Part shown: positions 6,353 to 14,218 of the stretch, piece after piece | How the letters are laid out: each line of letters starts with the position of its first letter | Position numbering within the stretch: the stretch's first letter is position 1 | Virus record (IMG/VR): IMGVR_UViG_3300047392_000073 | Location: 1 to 21,315 of that record | Reading direction: 5' to 3' (one strand) | Length of the DNA stretch: 21,315 nt | Source of the DNA: a virus | Notes under the pieces: generated by a model | The model's database searches: none | What the model saw: the letters and a program-made list of their open reading frames with translations, nothing else | What the model was told of the DNA's origin: nothing | Program-made: the position numbers and the translations under genes

Positions 6353-7119
6353 TGCCAGTAAAGATTCTAGGTGTAGATCCAAGCGATTACACCGACCTCG
6401 ATCAAGAGGCACATGACACAGCTACTCGTTGGATGCGCCGTATTCAAGAGCTCTACATCACCGAGCGCTCACATCAGAAGATCATTGGCATCTCTGAGGT
6501 TGGCTCAGACTGCCGTAAGTGTGTGGCTCGTAAGCTTGCCGAGAAGCCGAAAGACATCTCAGGCGGTTGGTTTCCTTTCGTGGGCACAGCAGTCCATCAG
6601 GCGCTGGAGGATGGCTTTGCTGGGCGCGACTGGGCCGCTGACTACATGCTTGAGAATAGATTGCACGTCTTCTCGTATAAAGGTCTGGAGCTTGGCGGAT
6701 CATGCGACATGGCAGCCGTCTCAGTCCAGGGCTCAAACATCATCGTCAACGATTGGAAGATCGTGGGTGAGCGTGCACTCAAGGATGCTGACAAGGGCAA
6801 GATCAAGGATCAGTATCGCGTTCAGGCTATGCTGTATGGTCTCGGATGGAAAAAAAAGGGCTATGAAGTAACTCATGTTAGTCTTTCATTCCTACCACGA
6901 GATAAGGATCTTGCAGAGGCACAAGTTGTCATGCTACGCTATGACGAACAGCTTGCACTAGACGCTCTCGCAGCTCTAGAGGTGATGATTGATGCAGCCG
7001 AGATCGTTGGCTGGGATGCAGTTATCAGCAAGCAACCAAAGGCTTCGTTCTGCTTCGACTGTAAAAAGTATGAGCAGAGCGAGAACAACGATTTGGAATC
7101 ATTTCTAAATCGTGGGTAA
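6352..7119 (+). CDS. PD-(D/E)XK exonuclease, Cas4/RecB-like (255 aa)
   Basis: Nuclease motifs: His82 in VGTAVHQALE, Asp119 in GGSCDM, D134-W-K136 in IVNDWKIVG, and Q158-x3-Y162 (QAMLYG), the order of the RecB/Cas4 nuclease fold. Cysteines at 54/57 (SDCRKC) and 234/237 (FCFDC) could hold a metal or Fe-S cluster like that of Cas4. Probable role is end resection for replication or recombination with the neighbouring single-strand-binding and primase-helicase genes. No CRISPR array is present, so adaptation is not implied. Followed by the hairpin at 7123. Confidence 0.85.
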   Translation: MPVKILGVDPSDYTDLDQEAHDTATRWMRRIQELYITERSHQKIIGISEVGSDCRKCVARKLAEKPKDISGGWFPFVGTAVHQALEDGFAGRDWAADYMLENRLHVFSYKGLELGGSCDMAAVSVQGSNIIVNDWKIVGERALKDADKGKIKDQYRVQAMLYGLGWKKKGYEVTHVSLSFLPRDKDLAEAQVVMLRYDEQLALDALAALEVMIDAAEIVGWDAVISKQPKASFCFDCKKYEQSENNDLESFLNRG

Positions 7120-7122
7120 CAA

Positions 7123-7155
7123 AAACAATCGTAGGGAACGGCCTTACGATTGTTT
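7123..7155 (+). terminator. 14-bp hairpin, terminator-like
   Basis: AAACAATCGTA (7123-7133) pairs with TACGATTGTTT (7145-7155). Pairing extends inward through G34-U44, G35-C43 and G36-C42 to a 5-nt loop. The arm ends in TTT but only AT follows. It starts four bases after the nuclease stop and may terminate or attenuate transcription. Confidence 0.65.
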
Positions 7156-7188
7156 ATCAAAGTAAACAACAATAAGAAAGCATAAAAA

Positions 7189-7815
7189 ATGGTAAACGTA
7201 TCAGAAATTAACCTTCCAGATCCAAACTCACTATTCGCAACGAAGTCAGTTCCATCGATTTCATTCAAGGACTCAAAGGTGGGCGACTCGTTCACTGGTG
7301 TCATCACCGAGCTAGAGACTGCTCAGGTTCGCGACTTTGAGACCAATGAACCAAAGTTCTGGGATGATGGCAACCCACAGCTTCAGGTTGTTCTAACCCT
7401 TGCTACCGACTACATTGATGCTGATGTAGAAGGCGATGACGGTACTCGCAAGCTATACCTAGTTGGTCAGAAGTTGACCGCTATGAAGGCTGCAGTCAAG
7501 GAGTTCGGCAAGCAGATCGCTAAGGGTCAGATCATCACCATCACCTTCACTGGTGAGAAGGCTAACGCTAACAAGCGTTACAACGCTACTAAGCTCTACG
7601 GCATCACCATTGCCGAAGGTAAGACTAACCCTTCAGTTGACAAGGTTCTTGGCGATCTTGGCGCTAAGCCAGCTGCTGCTGAAGGTGCTAAACTTACTCC
7701 AGAGCAGGTTGCAAAGGTTCAGAAGCTCAGCGAAGCTGGTTTTGACGATGCAGAGATTGCTGAGACGATGGGCGTTAACAAGTACGCCGTCACCGCAGTG
7801 ATCGAAACCTTCTAA
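7189..7815 (+). CDS. Candidate OB-fold ssDNA-binding protein with C-terminal HTH-like segment (208 aa)
   Basis: The first 150 residues are strand-rich and resemble an OB-fold protein common in actinophage replication blocks (SFKDSKVGDSFTGVITELE, then PKFWDDGNPQLQVVLTLAT and GQIITITFTGEKAN). A linker follows, then a helical C-terminus GFDDAEIAETMGVNKYAVTAVI that looks like an HTH of the resolvase/UBA type, instead of the acidic tail of bacterial SSB. It has its own leader between two hairpins and lies just before the primase-helicase. Single-strand binding is inferred, not shown. Confidence 0.6.
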   Translation: MVNVSEINLPDPNSLFATKSVPSISFKDSKVGDSFTGVITELETAQVRDFETNEPKFWDDGNPQLQVVLTLATDYIDADVEGDDGTRKLYLVGQKLTAMKAAVKEFGKQIAKGQIITITFTGEKANANKRYNATKLYGITIAEGKTNPSVDKVLGDLGAKPAAAEGAKLTPEQVAKVQKLSEAGFDDAEIAETMGVNKYAVTAVIETF

Positions 7816-7827
7816 AGCCCCCAGTTC

Positions 7828-7865
7828 AGGGGAGCACGATCATATAGCGGGTCGTGCTCCCCTTT
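7828..7865 (+). terminator. 12-bp hairpin followed by TTT, terminator-like
   Basis: AGGGGAGCACGA (7828-7839) pairs perfectly with TCGTGCTCCCCT (7852-7863) around a 12-nt loop, followed by TT (7864-7865) then C. It is the best intrinsic-terminator candidate here, lying 12 bases past the stop of the ssDNA-binding candidate. It would partly isolate the primase-helicase gene. Confidence 0.7.
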
Positions 7866-7888
7866 CATAACCCCCGAAAGGATTTATT

Positions 7889-10399
7889 ATGGCTCTGACC
7901 AAGCCCTTCCAAGAACTACTTGAGCGTCTAGGACGCGAGTCATCTTCTCCAGTCACCATCTGCTACCAGAGCGCCACTCAGGGCTTCAAGGTGAAGCAGA
8001 CCAAGGTTGAGCATGCAGATACCGTTGTCGAGGCTCTGACTGACATGAATGCCAATGTCTGGTACGAGATCAACCCGTCAACTACCAATGTTCGCGCACG
8101 CGCTGAGGATGTAGAGAAGCTTGCAGCTGTATGGATCGACATCGACTACAAAGAGACAGGTATTCAGAGTGAAGACAACGCTAGTGGTTTGGTTGACCTA
8201 CTATCAGAGCTTATTGGCGTTTCGCCTACTGCAGTGGTCCGTTCTGGTCACGGTCTCCAGCCCTACTGGGCCATTGATCCAGAAGAGGACTATACCCAAG
8301 AACAAGCTGCAGGTGTTCTTGCACGTTGGGGTGCGTTCGTTCGCTGGGTGGCTGCATCGCAAGGCGGGTCGCTCGATTCCGTATTTGATCTCCCGCGTAT
8401 CTTCAGGGCCCCTGGTTCTACGAACTTCAAAGATTCACTACATCCGATTCCAGTATCGGTTGACTTCCCAGAGGCTTGGCGACCTCTAAGCCTAGAAGAA
8501 CTAAACGATGTCCTAGATACTCACGGCTTCACCAGTCTTTACACAATGCCAGAGGAGTATGCACTTGTCTCAGGATCAAAGGAATGGGAGTATGCCGATC
8601 ATGACTGCCATTGGGTTAGCAATCTATTCAGCTCTGTACGGCCTTCTAACGGAGTCCCGAAGTCACGCCATGGCTGGCTTCTACAGCAGCTTATTAAGAT
8701 CAACGCTGCTCACCGTAACGGTTGCCTCTCAGAAAGTTCCGCACACCTTCTTGTCGAAGTCCTCGATGAGCGGTTCCGCACCTTCCTAAAGTCTGCACCA
8801 TCACGCCCAATGAACCAGGGTGAGTTGGAGTCAGCTAACCTTTGGGCTATTGCTCGTGTTGAGGCTATGACTGCTCAGAAGCTCAAGGAAGAGCTAAAAA
8901 ACCACAAGCACGACTCTCTAGCCGATGGCGCAGAGATCTCAGTAGCTGAGTTTCCAGTTAGTAACGACCGCACCGAAGAGGAGCTCGCTGAGATCTATAA
9001 CTCTTCATATGGACCATACGGTAGAACTGATACCGCAAACTCTTTTCGCATGGTTCACTTCATGCAGAATGAATACAAGCACGTAACTTCTATCGGCTGG
9101 TACAGGTGGTCTGGCTCTCGCTATGTTCGAGATGAAGAGAAGTCAATCACCCGCATGGCTATTGATGCTGCTCGCTTTGTGGAGAATACACTCGCAAGCC
9201 AGGATCAGATCAAGTGGGCTGAAGCATCACAGAATAAGGATCGCTTGCAGAATGCCATTACTATTGCAAGTACAGACAGTAATGTAATTGTTTCATCTAT
9301 CGATTTGGACGCTAATGCTAACGAGCTTTGCACGCCTGAAGGAATTGTTAATCTTGAAACAGGAGAAATTCGACCTGCTATCAAGGGGGTTGACCTCAAT
9401 ACAAAGCAAACCTCTGTCTCTCCTGCAAAGATTGACACTCCTAAATGGAACATTTTCCTCAAGGACACGCTTGAAGATCAAGATCGAATTATGTACGTGC
9501 AAGAGCTGTTTGGTGCAGCGCTATTCGGAGACGCACGCTACCATGTACTCCCAGTCTTTGTAGGCTCTGGAGCCAACGGTAAGTCTACAATTATCAACAT
9601 TATGGAAGGTATCCTTAATGACTACGCAGCAACGATGCCAGAAAACTTTCTACTTGATACCACAGGGAATGCACACCCAACCGACATTGCTCGGCTACGT
9701 GGTGTACGATTCGCCGTGGCTCAGGAAACCCGTCCCGACGGCAAGTTTAACGAGTCACGAGTTAAAATGCTTACGGGTGGCGATGTCCTTTCAGCACGCT
9801 TCATGGGCCAAAACTTCTTCGACTTCAAACCGACGCACACGCTCTTTATGGCGGTCAACCACCTCCCAGAAGTTAAGAGTGGTGGAGATGGTTTCTGGCG
9901 CAGGCTACGCAAAATTGATTTCCGCAAAACGATTGCCCCTGAAAAGCGTAAGGAGGGCTTGGCTCAAGAGCTTATTGAGCAAGAAGGTCCAGGCATTCTT
10001 CAATGGATGATCGAGGGTGCTGTTCGCGTTAGCAATGTAGGCTTCAACGAGCCTGAGTCAGTCAAGCTAGCAACCCAGTCTTACCGTCACGAGGAAGACC
10101 ACATCGCCAAGTTCTTGGAGGAGAAGATCATTGTTGCAGACACGGCTACTGCAGGTCGCACATCGGTCTACAACGCCTACCAAGCATGGTGTATGGAGAA
10201 TGGCGAGAAGCCAGTCCCTCAGAACGGCCTAGTTCGTGAGATCAAGGGTCGCCTGGGTGTCACCGAGTCAACTAGCAGCGGCTTCAAGGTCTTCCTAGGC
10301 ATGGAGCTTATGCAGATCAACTCACGTAACAACTCATCATCAATAGCCGACATGCTCGGCATTGTAGAGGAAGAAAAAGATGACTGGTACAAACGCTAA
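7889..10399 (+). CDS. D5-type primase-helicase (836 aa)
   Basis: A fusion of an N-terminal primase-like module and a superfamily 3 helicase. N-terminus: WIDIDYK (82-88, Asp84/Asp86) and RSGHGLQPYW (118-127, His121), the pattern of archaeo-eukaryotic/PrimPol primases. C-terminus: Walker A FVGSGANGKST (557-567), FAVAQET (608-614), sensor LFMAVNHLPEV (652-662) and Arg-finger-like FWRRLRKIDF (669-678). It primes and unwinds phage DNA. The start follows GAAAGGA at 7876. It overlaps the HNH gene by 20 bp. No DNA polymerase gene is in this window. Confidence 0.92.
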   Translation: MALTKPFQELLERLGRESSSPVTICYQSATQGFKVKQTKVEHADTVVEALTDMNANVWYEINPSTTNVRARAEDVEKLAAVWIDIDYKETGIQSEDNASGLVDLLSELIGVSPTAVVRSGHGLQPYWAIDPEEDYTQEQAAGVLARWGAFVRWVAASQGGSLDSVFDLPRIFRAPGSTNFKDSLHPIPVSVDFPEAWRPLSLEELNDVLDTHGFTSLYTMPEEYALVSGSKEWEYADHDCHWVSNLFSSVRPSNGVPKSRHGWLLQQLIKINAAHRNGCLSESSAHLLVEVLDERFRTFLKSAPSRPMNQGELESANLWAIARVEAMTAQKLKEELKNHKHDSLADGAEISVAEFPVSNDRTEEELAEIYNSSYGPYGRTDTANSFRMVHFMQNEYKHVTSIGWYRWSGSRYVRDEEKSITRMAIDAARFVENTLASQDQIKWAEASQNKDRLQNAITIASTDSNVIVSSIDLDANANELCTPEGIVNLETGEIRPAIKGVDLNTKQTSVSPAKIDTPKWNIFLKDTLEDQDRIMYVQELFGAALFGDARYHVLPVFVGSGANGKSTIINIMEGILNDYAATMPENFLLDTTGNAHPTDIARLRGVRFAVAQETRPDGKFNESRVKMLTGGDVLSARFMGQNFFDFKPTHTLFMAVNHLPEVKSGGDGFWRRLRKIDFRKTIAPEKRKEGLAQELIEQEGPGILQWMIEGAVRVSNVGFNEPESVKLATQSYRHEEDHIAKFLEEKIIVADTATAGRTSVYNAYQAWCMENGEKPVPQNGLVREIKGRLGVTESTSSGFKVFLGMELMQINSRNNSSSIADMLGIVEEEKDDWYKR

Positions 10400-10991
10400 C
10401 CCTTGCTTCGGATGTCGGGCGGGCTTTCACAATGAGTGCGAGCACGTCTGGCTAGAAATCATCGAGCAGGACTGCTGCTGCGGCGGCGAGGTTAGCTTTG
10501 ATGCGGGCGGTAATGTTCGCATCGATGCTGTAGAGGGCGAAGACGGTAACAAGGAGATTGATAGTGGATACATCAACGACGGATATCAAGGCACTAAATC
10601 TCTCAGTGAGTACAGTGATCCAGTTTCTACAGGACGTAAGCGAGCTAAGGAAATGTACCCAATCACTCCAGGCATGGTCTGTGAGTGGGCTGGCCTTAAG
10701 TTCGCAGGCGGAGGAGTTATTCCAATTGTTGGATGTGTTGGACGACCAGCTAGTGACCGTCATCACGGGCCTGATAAAAACACCATGAACAACGCGGAGG
10801 GCAACCTCCACAGGATCTGCGATCACTGCCACAACACCTGGCACGCATTAAATGATCCACACTACGGCGAGCGCCCTGAGCACACTAAGCCGTTCTTGCC
10901 ACTAACTGGCGAATGCGCTAAGCATGACTCAACTACAAAAGCTACTACAATAGAAATCATTGAAGCTGAGTCTAAGCGACTTAACTCCTAA
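10380..10991 (+). CDS. HNH endonuclease-like protein (203 aa)
   Basis: N-terminal Cys cluster (CFGC, CEH, DCCC) and then a treble-clef HNH site: CEWAGL (101) and C119, DRHHGPDKNT (His128/His129), GNLHRIC (Asn142, His144), CDHCHNTWH (147-155). This arrangement is common in actinophage HNH proteins. A homing or DNA-processing role is possible; as the last protein gene of the replication operon it is not next to the terminase, so a packaging HNH seems less likely. The ATG lies within the helicase gene, preceded by GAGGAAG. The stop is directly followed by the tRNA. Confidence 0.78.
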   Translation: MTGTNANPCFGCRAGFHNECEHVWLEIIEQDCCCGGEVSFDAGGNVRIDAVEGEDGNKEIDSGYINDGYQGTKSLSEYSDPVSTGRKRAKEMYPITPGMVCEWAGLKFAGGGVIPIVGCVGRPASDRHHGPDKNTMNNAEGNLHRICDHCHNTWHALNDPHYGERPEHTKPFLPLTGECAKHDSTTKATTIEIIEAESKRLNS

Positions 10992-11062
10992 GCGCCCCAA
11001 GTGTTACGGAAGCACAACGGTCTCCAACACCGTTAGCCTAGGTTCGACTCCTAGGGGGTGTG
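10992..11062 (+). tRNA. tRNA-Trp (anticodon CCA)
   Basis: A full cloverleaf folds: acceptor GCGCCCC with GGGGTGT (two G-U pairs), D stem GTGT/GCAC, anticodon stem ACGGT/ACCGT with loop CTCCAAC giving anticodon CCA (11024-11026), a 4-nt variable loop, and T stem CTAGG/CCTAG with loop TTCGACT. The 3' CCA is not encoded (G then CTCA). The first base follows the HNH stop codon directly, so it is probably processed from the early transcript. It decodes UGG. Confidence 0.93.
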
Positions 11063-11063
11063 C

Positions 11064-12038
11064 TCATTTCTTAGAAGTAAACTTCTTACCCCTGAACCAA
11101 GCCACGCCTGAGTCAATCTGCACTAGCTCGTAGTACGGCTGATCGTTAGCGTCTAGCGTTACTACGCAGACTCCTTGCTGCCAGTTCTCATGGTAGCGAG
11201 CCGAACTTCCGTCAATCTTAGTTGACCCATTGACGGATGGTACAGCACCATCGACGCGACATAGGCAACCTGGTGATACGGCAATTGATCGGATAGCTCC
11301 ATCTCGGTTAAAGACCGTCTTGCTCTGGAGCTCAAGACGGTGAGCATGTCCAAAGATTGTGGAAATGTGAGGATCTGCGTTTGTGTACGCAGCAGCGGTA
11401 GAGCCGTTAGATCTCGCTTTGTTTCCGTGAACTGCACGTAGGTTGGGAGTAAGCCAATAAGCTCCCGCTGGGTACGCATCAATGTATTCAACACCGATCT
11501 CATCTAGTCTCAATAGGTAAGGGATGCTCATCACAGGGAGCTCGTTAGCGTTCGCACGCTTCAAGCCCCAAGCTGCTGCAGCATTAGTCTGGATGAACTT
11601 CTCCAGACGGCGATCGTGGTTACCCTCGATCAGGACGATGTGAGCCTTTTCTCCTGCTGCAGCTCGCTGCTCTTGTAGGAATAGATGCCCACGGTCGAAT
11701 GCCTTCTGAGTAGTGCCAGCGAACGCTGCCTCTTGCTCAAAGCGCCCAAAGGTTGGAAGATCCAAGTAATCGCCAAGGTTGACAACAGCATCAACACGAT
11801 CAGTATCTGCAAGATAAGAAACAATCTGGAGCGCAACATCCATTGCCCCTTCGTCATGAAAAGCAGACCACTTATCATCAATAAAACGGTAGCCGATCTG
11901 CGGGTCAGGTAGGCAGACAGCAACCTTGTGCTTAGTCTTAGGGTCTCTGTACGGCTTAGGCGCAGTGATGTTCACTGGCTTAGCTGTAGTTACTGGTTCC
12001 CACTTAGGCTGTGGGCGCTCATTCAGAGCACTAAGCAC
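11064..12038 (-). CDS. Calcineurin-like metallophosphoesterase (324 aa)
   Basis: Metal-binding motifs in order: DPQ (Asp45, with Gln replacing the usual His of DxH), GDYLD (Asp90), GNHD (Asn140-His141), VHGN (His204) and GHAHR (His231 and His233). This is the phage-type binuclear phosphoesterase; substrates may be nucleotides, cyclic nucleotides or RNA/DNA ends. GTG at 12038 is chosen as the start because GGAGGG lies 7 bases upstream and the overlap with the HTH gene is only 8 bp. ATG at 12077 would add 13 residues but has no ribosome site. Last gene of the leftward block. Confidence 0.85.
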   Translation of the reverse strand: MLSALNERPQPKWEPVTTAKPVNITAPKPYRDPKTKHKVAVCLPDPQIGYRFIDDKWSAFHDEGAMDVALQIVSYLADTDRVDAVVNLGDYLDLPTFGRFEQEAAFAGTTQKAFDRGHLFLQEQRAAAGEKAHIVLIEGNHDRRLEKFIQTNAAAAWGLKRANANELPVMSIPYLLRLDEIGVEYIDAYPAGAYWLTPNLRAVHGNKARSNGSTAAAYTNADPHISTIFGHAHRLELQSKTVFNRDGAIRSIAVSPGCLCRVDGAVPSVNGSTKIDGSSARYHENWQQGVCVVTLDANDQPYYELVQIDSGVAWFRGKKFTSKK

Positions 12039-12252
12039 AGCGGCACCCTCCGCTGCGGTGCTTCCAGATCTTGCCATCGGATACAGGAAAACCCAGCTTA
12101 GTCAACTGCTGCGCTAGTTCGCGGCTTGACCAGGCTGGGTTTGCCAGCGATTCCTCAAAGATCATAAGATCTTTTTCATCAAACATATTTACAGCTTCTT
12201 GCATCATTGTGCAGAGCTTGTCTTCTTGTGGTAGTTGAAGTGCTTCAAGCAT
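12031..12252 (-). CDS. Small HTH DNA-binding protein (73 aa)
   Basis: Acidic N-terminal helices (LPQEDKLCTMMQEAVNMF) are followed by WSSRELAQQLTKLGFPVSDGKIWKHRSGGCRC. This is a helix-turn-helix ending in the HR-x-G-x-C-x-C signature frequent in actinophage small DNA-binding proteins. GAGGGGA precedes ATG 12252. It could be a transcription factor or an unlinked small terminase subunit; none lies next to the large subunit. Overlaps the metallophosphoesterase start by 8 bp. Confidence 0.75.
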   Translation of the reverse strand: MLEALQLPQEDKLCTMMQEAVNMFDEKDLMIFEESLANPAWSSRELAQQLTKLGFPVSDGKIWKHRSGGCRCA

Positions 12253-12296
12253 GCTTTGCTATCCCCTCGGTGTTTGCCTTCAGGATTTAGCCTACA

Positions 12297-12530
12297 CTAT
12301 TCTGTAAAGGGCACCTTGTTGATGTCGATCTGCTCCCACTTGTGCAGCGGGCATTCCGCATTAGGCAACTTGGTCTTCTCAGTCATGAAGCAACCGCACT
12401 TGACGCAGGTCTTTGTGGCCTTGATCAGGAACGGGCACTTGTTGCAGATAGCCATACGCTCGACCTGCTGCTCTTCGGCAACGCGACCGATGTTCTTGTT
12501 TAGCAGATCCCAGGGGCGGGCCTTTTTCAT
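12297..12530 (-). CDS. Cys-rich zinc-ribbon phage protein (77 aa)
   Basis: The segment RPWDLLNKNIGRVAEE, then ICNKCP, TCVKCGC and AECPLHKW, matches a small family I know from T4-like and cyanophage genomes, with a C-x2-C...C-x2-C-G-C...C-P pattern likely binding zinc. Function unknown. ATG 12530 is chosen because AGAGG precedes it and it overlaps the upstream stop in ATGA; an upstream in-frame ATG at 12554 would overlap more. A 44-bp gap separates it from the HTH gene. Confidence 0.78.
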   Translation of the reverse strand: MKKARPWDLLNKNIGRVAEEQQVERMAICNKCPFLIKATKTCVKCGCFMTEKTKLPNAECPLHKWEQIDINKVPFTE

Positions 12531-13192
12531 ACTGACCTCTTCTTTACCCACCACTTGGCTCTATACCAGCCAAGATCGTTACTCATAACTTCAAACTCCT
12601 TGTCATAGAAGTGGCCCTTGCCAGTATCCTTGACCTCCATCTTCCAGTCATCACGCTTGAATGGGATGGCCTGGATCATCGGAGTACCTGCAGGCAAAAT
12701 GCCATTGAAGTCCTTACGGATAAGGAATGGGAAGTTGATTGTTACTGGGTGCCTGTCTGTATCAACGACACCGCTGAATGCGTAAAACGGTAGATCAGTG
12801 CGGTTCAATGGGTGAATGAACAGGGTACTATAGCCTTTGGGTGTCTTGATGTGGAAAGCATTTGAGAACTTCCATGGCTGTGAGTCGTACTCGTCTGGCG
12901 TTGGAACCCCAGCCGTCTGTGTAGGGGCATGCGAAGTAACTACCTCAAACTCCGCTGGGTTACGGAACTTTTTGTCACGGTTGCTGTACTCAACATCGGC
13001 AGGCAGTGGGATGGTATAGCCAGCTGTCATAGAGTCAAGAAATGGCACACACCGCTTGACCGATACAATCTTGTCAGCGGTAACTGGCCGCATCTTACGG
13101 AACCAGTCAGGCATCGCACGCGATGATGGCATTGGATGCGGGATATCCAACTCGGTTGCAACCGAGTGGTACTTAATCTTCTTAGTGCTCAT
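12527..13192 (-). CDS. Conserved phage protein of unknown function, paralogue A (221 aa)
   Basis: Carries the conserved blocks MPDWFRKM, VKRCVPFLDSMTAGYTIPLP, IKTPKGYSTLFIHPLNRTDLPF, SGVVDTD, NFPFLIR and GTPMIQAIPFKRDDWK. These blocks define a family I recall from marine and freshwater tailed phages (possibly DUF6065). The same blocks appear in the gene at 13511-14200. No signal peptide, catalytic motif or membrane segment is visible. The fold looks strand-rich; its place after the fibre genes allows a structural or virion role, unproven. Starts 11 bp inside the preceding gene. Confidence 0.78.
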   Translation of the reverse strand: MSTKKIKYHSVATELDIPHPMPSSRAMPDWFRKMRPVTADKIVSVKRCVPFLDSMTAGYTIPLPADVEYSNRDKKFRNPAEFEVVTSHAPTQTAGVPTPDEYDSQPWKFSNAFHIKTPKGYSTLFIHPLNRTDLPFYAFSGVVDTDRHPVTINFPFLIRKDFNGILPAGTPMIQAIPFKRDDWKMEVKDTGKGHFYDKEFEVMSNDLGWYRAKWWVKKRSV

Positions 13193-13511
13193 GAGTATGC
13201 TCTGGTATCTCGAATACGCCAGCCTTGTATTTCCAGCCGATCAGTGGGCGAACAACATGTGGGTCAAACTGAACAAACTTAGGCTTGCTCAGCAACAGGG
13301 CAGCCAGCTTATTCTCTAGCATCAAGGTCTCCTGAACCTCACCGTCAAGGATTACCGCGATGTGATTCACGGTGACACCCTCTGGGATGGTCGTCTGCTT
13401 GGACTCAGGTATGACCTTCTTAATAGTTGGCTGAGAGTGCTTATAGATAAATAGCTTCAGCACCTGCCAGATAGTTAGGTTGACAGCCTCGTGCGCCAGT
13501 TGCTGATCCAT
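13182..13511 (-). CDS. Hypothetical phage protein with LDGxV and LAALLLSKP motifs (109 aa)
   Basis: Visible blocks are VNHIAVILDGEVQETLML, LAALLLSKPKFVQFDP and IGWKYKAGVFEIPEHTHEH. Similar sequences occur in phage genomes as small proteins of unknown function. The His-containing C-terminus (HTHEH) might bind metal. It lies between two paralogous genes and is coupled to the first by TAATG at 13511. Its consistent packing with the paralogues suggests a shared task. Confidence 0.72.
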   Translation of the reverse strand: MDQQLAHEAVNLTIWQVLKLFIYKHSQPTIKKVIPESKQTTIPEGVTVNHIAVILDGEVQETLMLENKLAALLLSKPKFVQFDPHVVRPLIGWKYKAGVFEIPEHTHEH

Positions 13512-14200
13512 TAGTTGTAATCCTTCCTAACCCAGAACTTGCGCTTATACGAAGTCTCTTTGATGCGAGCTGCCTCGCCCTGGCGAATGTAGTCATCTAG
13601 CTTAGACTGATCGTAGATCGCTTTCCAAGACGCACGCTTCACTGGGATTAACTGCGCGATAGGGGTATTCGCTGGAATAGTACCAGTAAACCCATCTTTG
13701 AGAAAGAAAGGGATGTTTCCGTTAGCCCAGAAATTGTCGCTATCAATCAGCCCGCTTGTTGTAGTAAACGGCAGATCAAAACGATTGATCGGATGCGTCA
13801 ATAGAACGCTCCAACCTTTTGGCGCCTTGAAGCCCCATTCGCCAGTCCAAGAAAGATGGTTAGGTAGGTGCCCAGCTGGGCGGGGCATAGTATGGCCAAG
13901 CTCCATAGGGCGCTCGCTGACAAAGCTAGATGATCCAGCTGGGCCATTCCAGCCAAATTTTAGTTCGCCAGCCTCAGTCTTCGATATAAAGATGTCAAAC
14001 GGCGTAACGATCGCATAGCCGCTTATCATCACGTCCATGTAGGGAATACAGGCTTTCAACCCTGCAGACATCTCACCATTACGCTTATCTAGGAAGTGAG
14101 CTTCAGCTTTGCGGTACCATTCTGGTACTAGCTTCTTGATTGGCACAGGTTTGCCAAGATCTTTTACCGCATTGATGGTACTAAAAATAAGTAATTTCAT
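13511..14200 (-). CDS. Conserved phage protein of unknown function, paralogue B (229 aa)
   Basis: Same block order as the 12527-13192 product: VPEWYRKA, LKACIPYMDVMISGYAIVTP, FKAPKGWSVLLTHPINRFDLPF, SGLIDSD, NIPFFLKDG and NTPIAQLIPVKRASWK. Identity between the two is partial but spread along the whole length, so they derive from an old duplication. It differs in a longer, Gly/Pro-rich middle (around LKFGWNGPAG) and a longer C-terminus. GGAGAC lies before ATG 14200. Function unknown. Confidence 0.78.
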   Translation of the reverse strand: MKLLIFSTINAVKDLGKPVPIKKLVPEWYRKAEAHFLDKRNGEMSAGLKACIPYMDVMISGYAIVTPFDIFISKTEAGELKFGWNGPAGSSSFVSERPMELGHTMPRPAGHLPNHLSWTGEWGFKAPKGWSVLLTHPINRFDLPFTTTSGLIDSDNFWANGNIPFFLKDGFTGTIPANTPIAQLIPVKRASWKAIYDQSKLDDYIRQGEAARIKETSYKRKFWVRKDYN

Positions 14201-14218
14201 ATTGTCTCCGTCTCACTA

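Noticed and set aside
6352-7119. CRISPR adaptation gene (cas4)
   Set aside because: No cas1, cas2 or array is present; Cas4-like nucleases are common in phage replication blocks.
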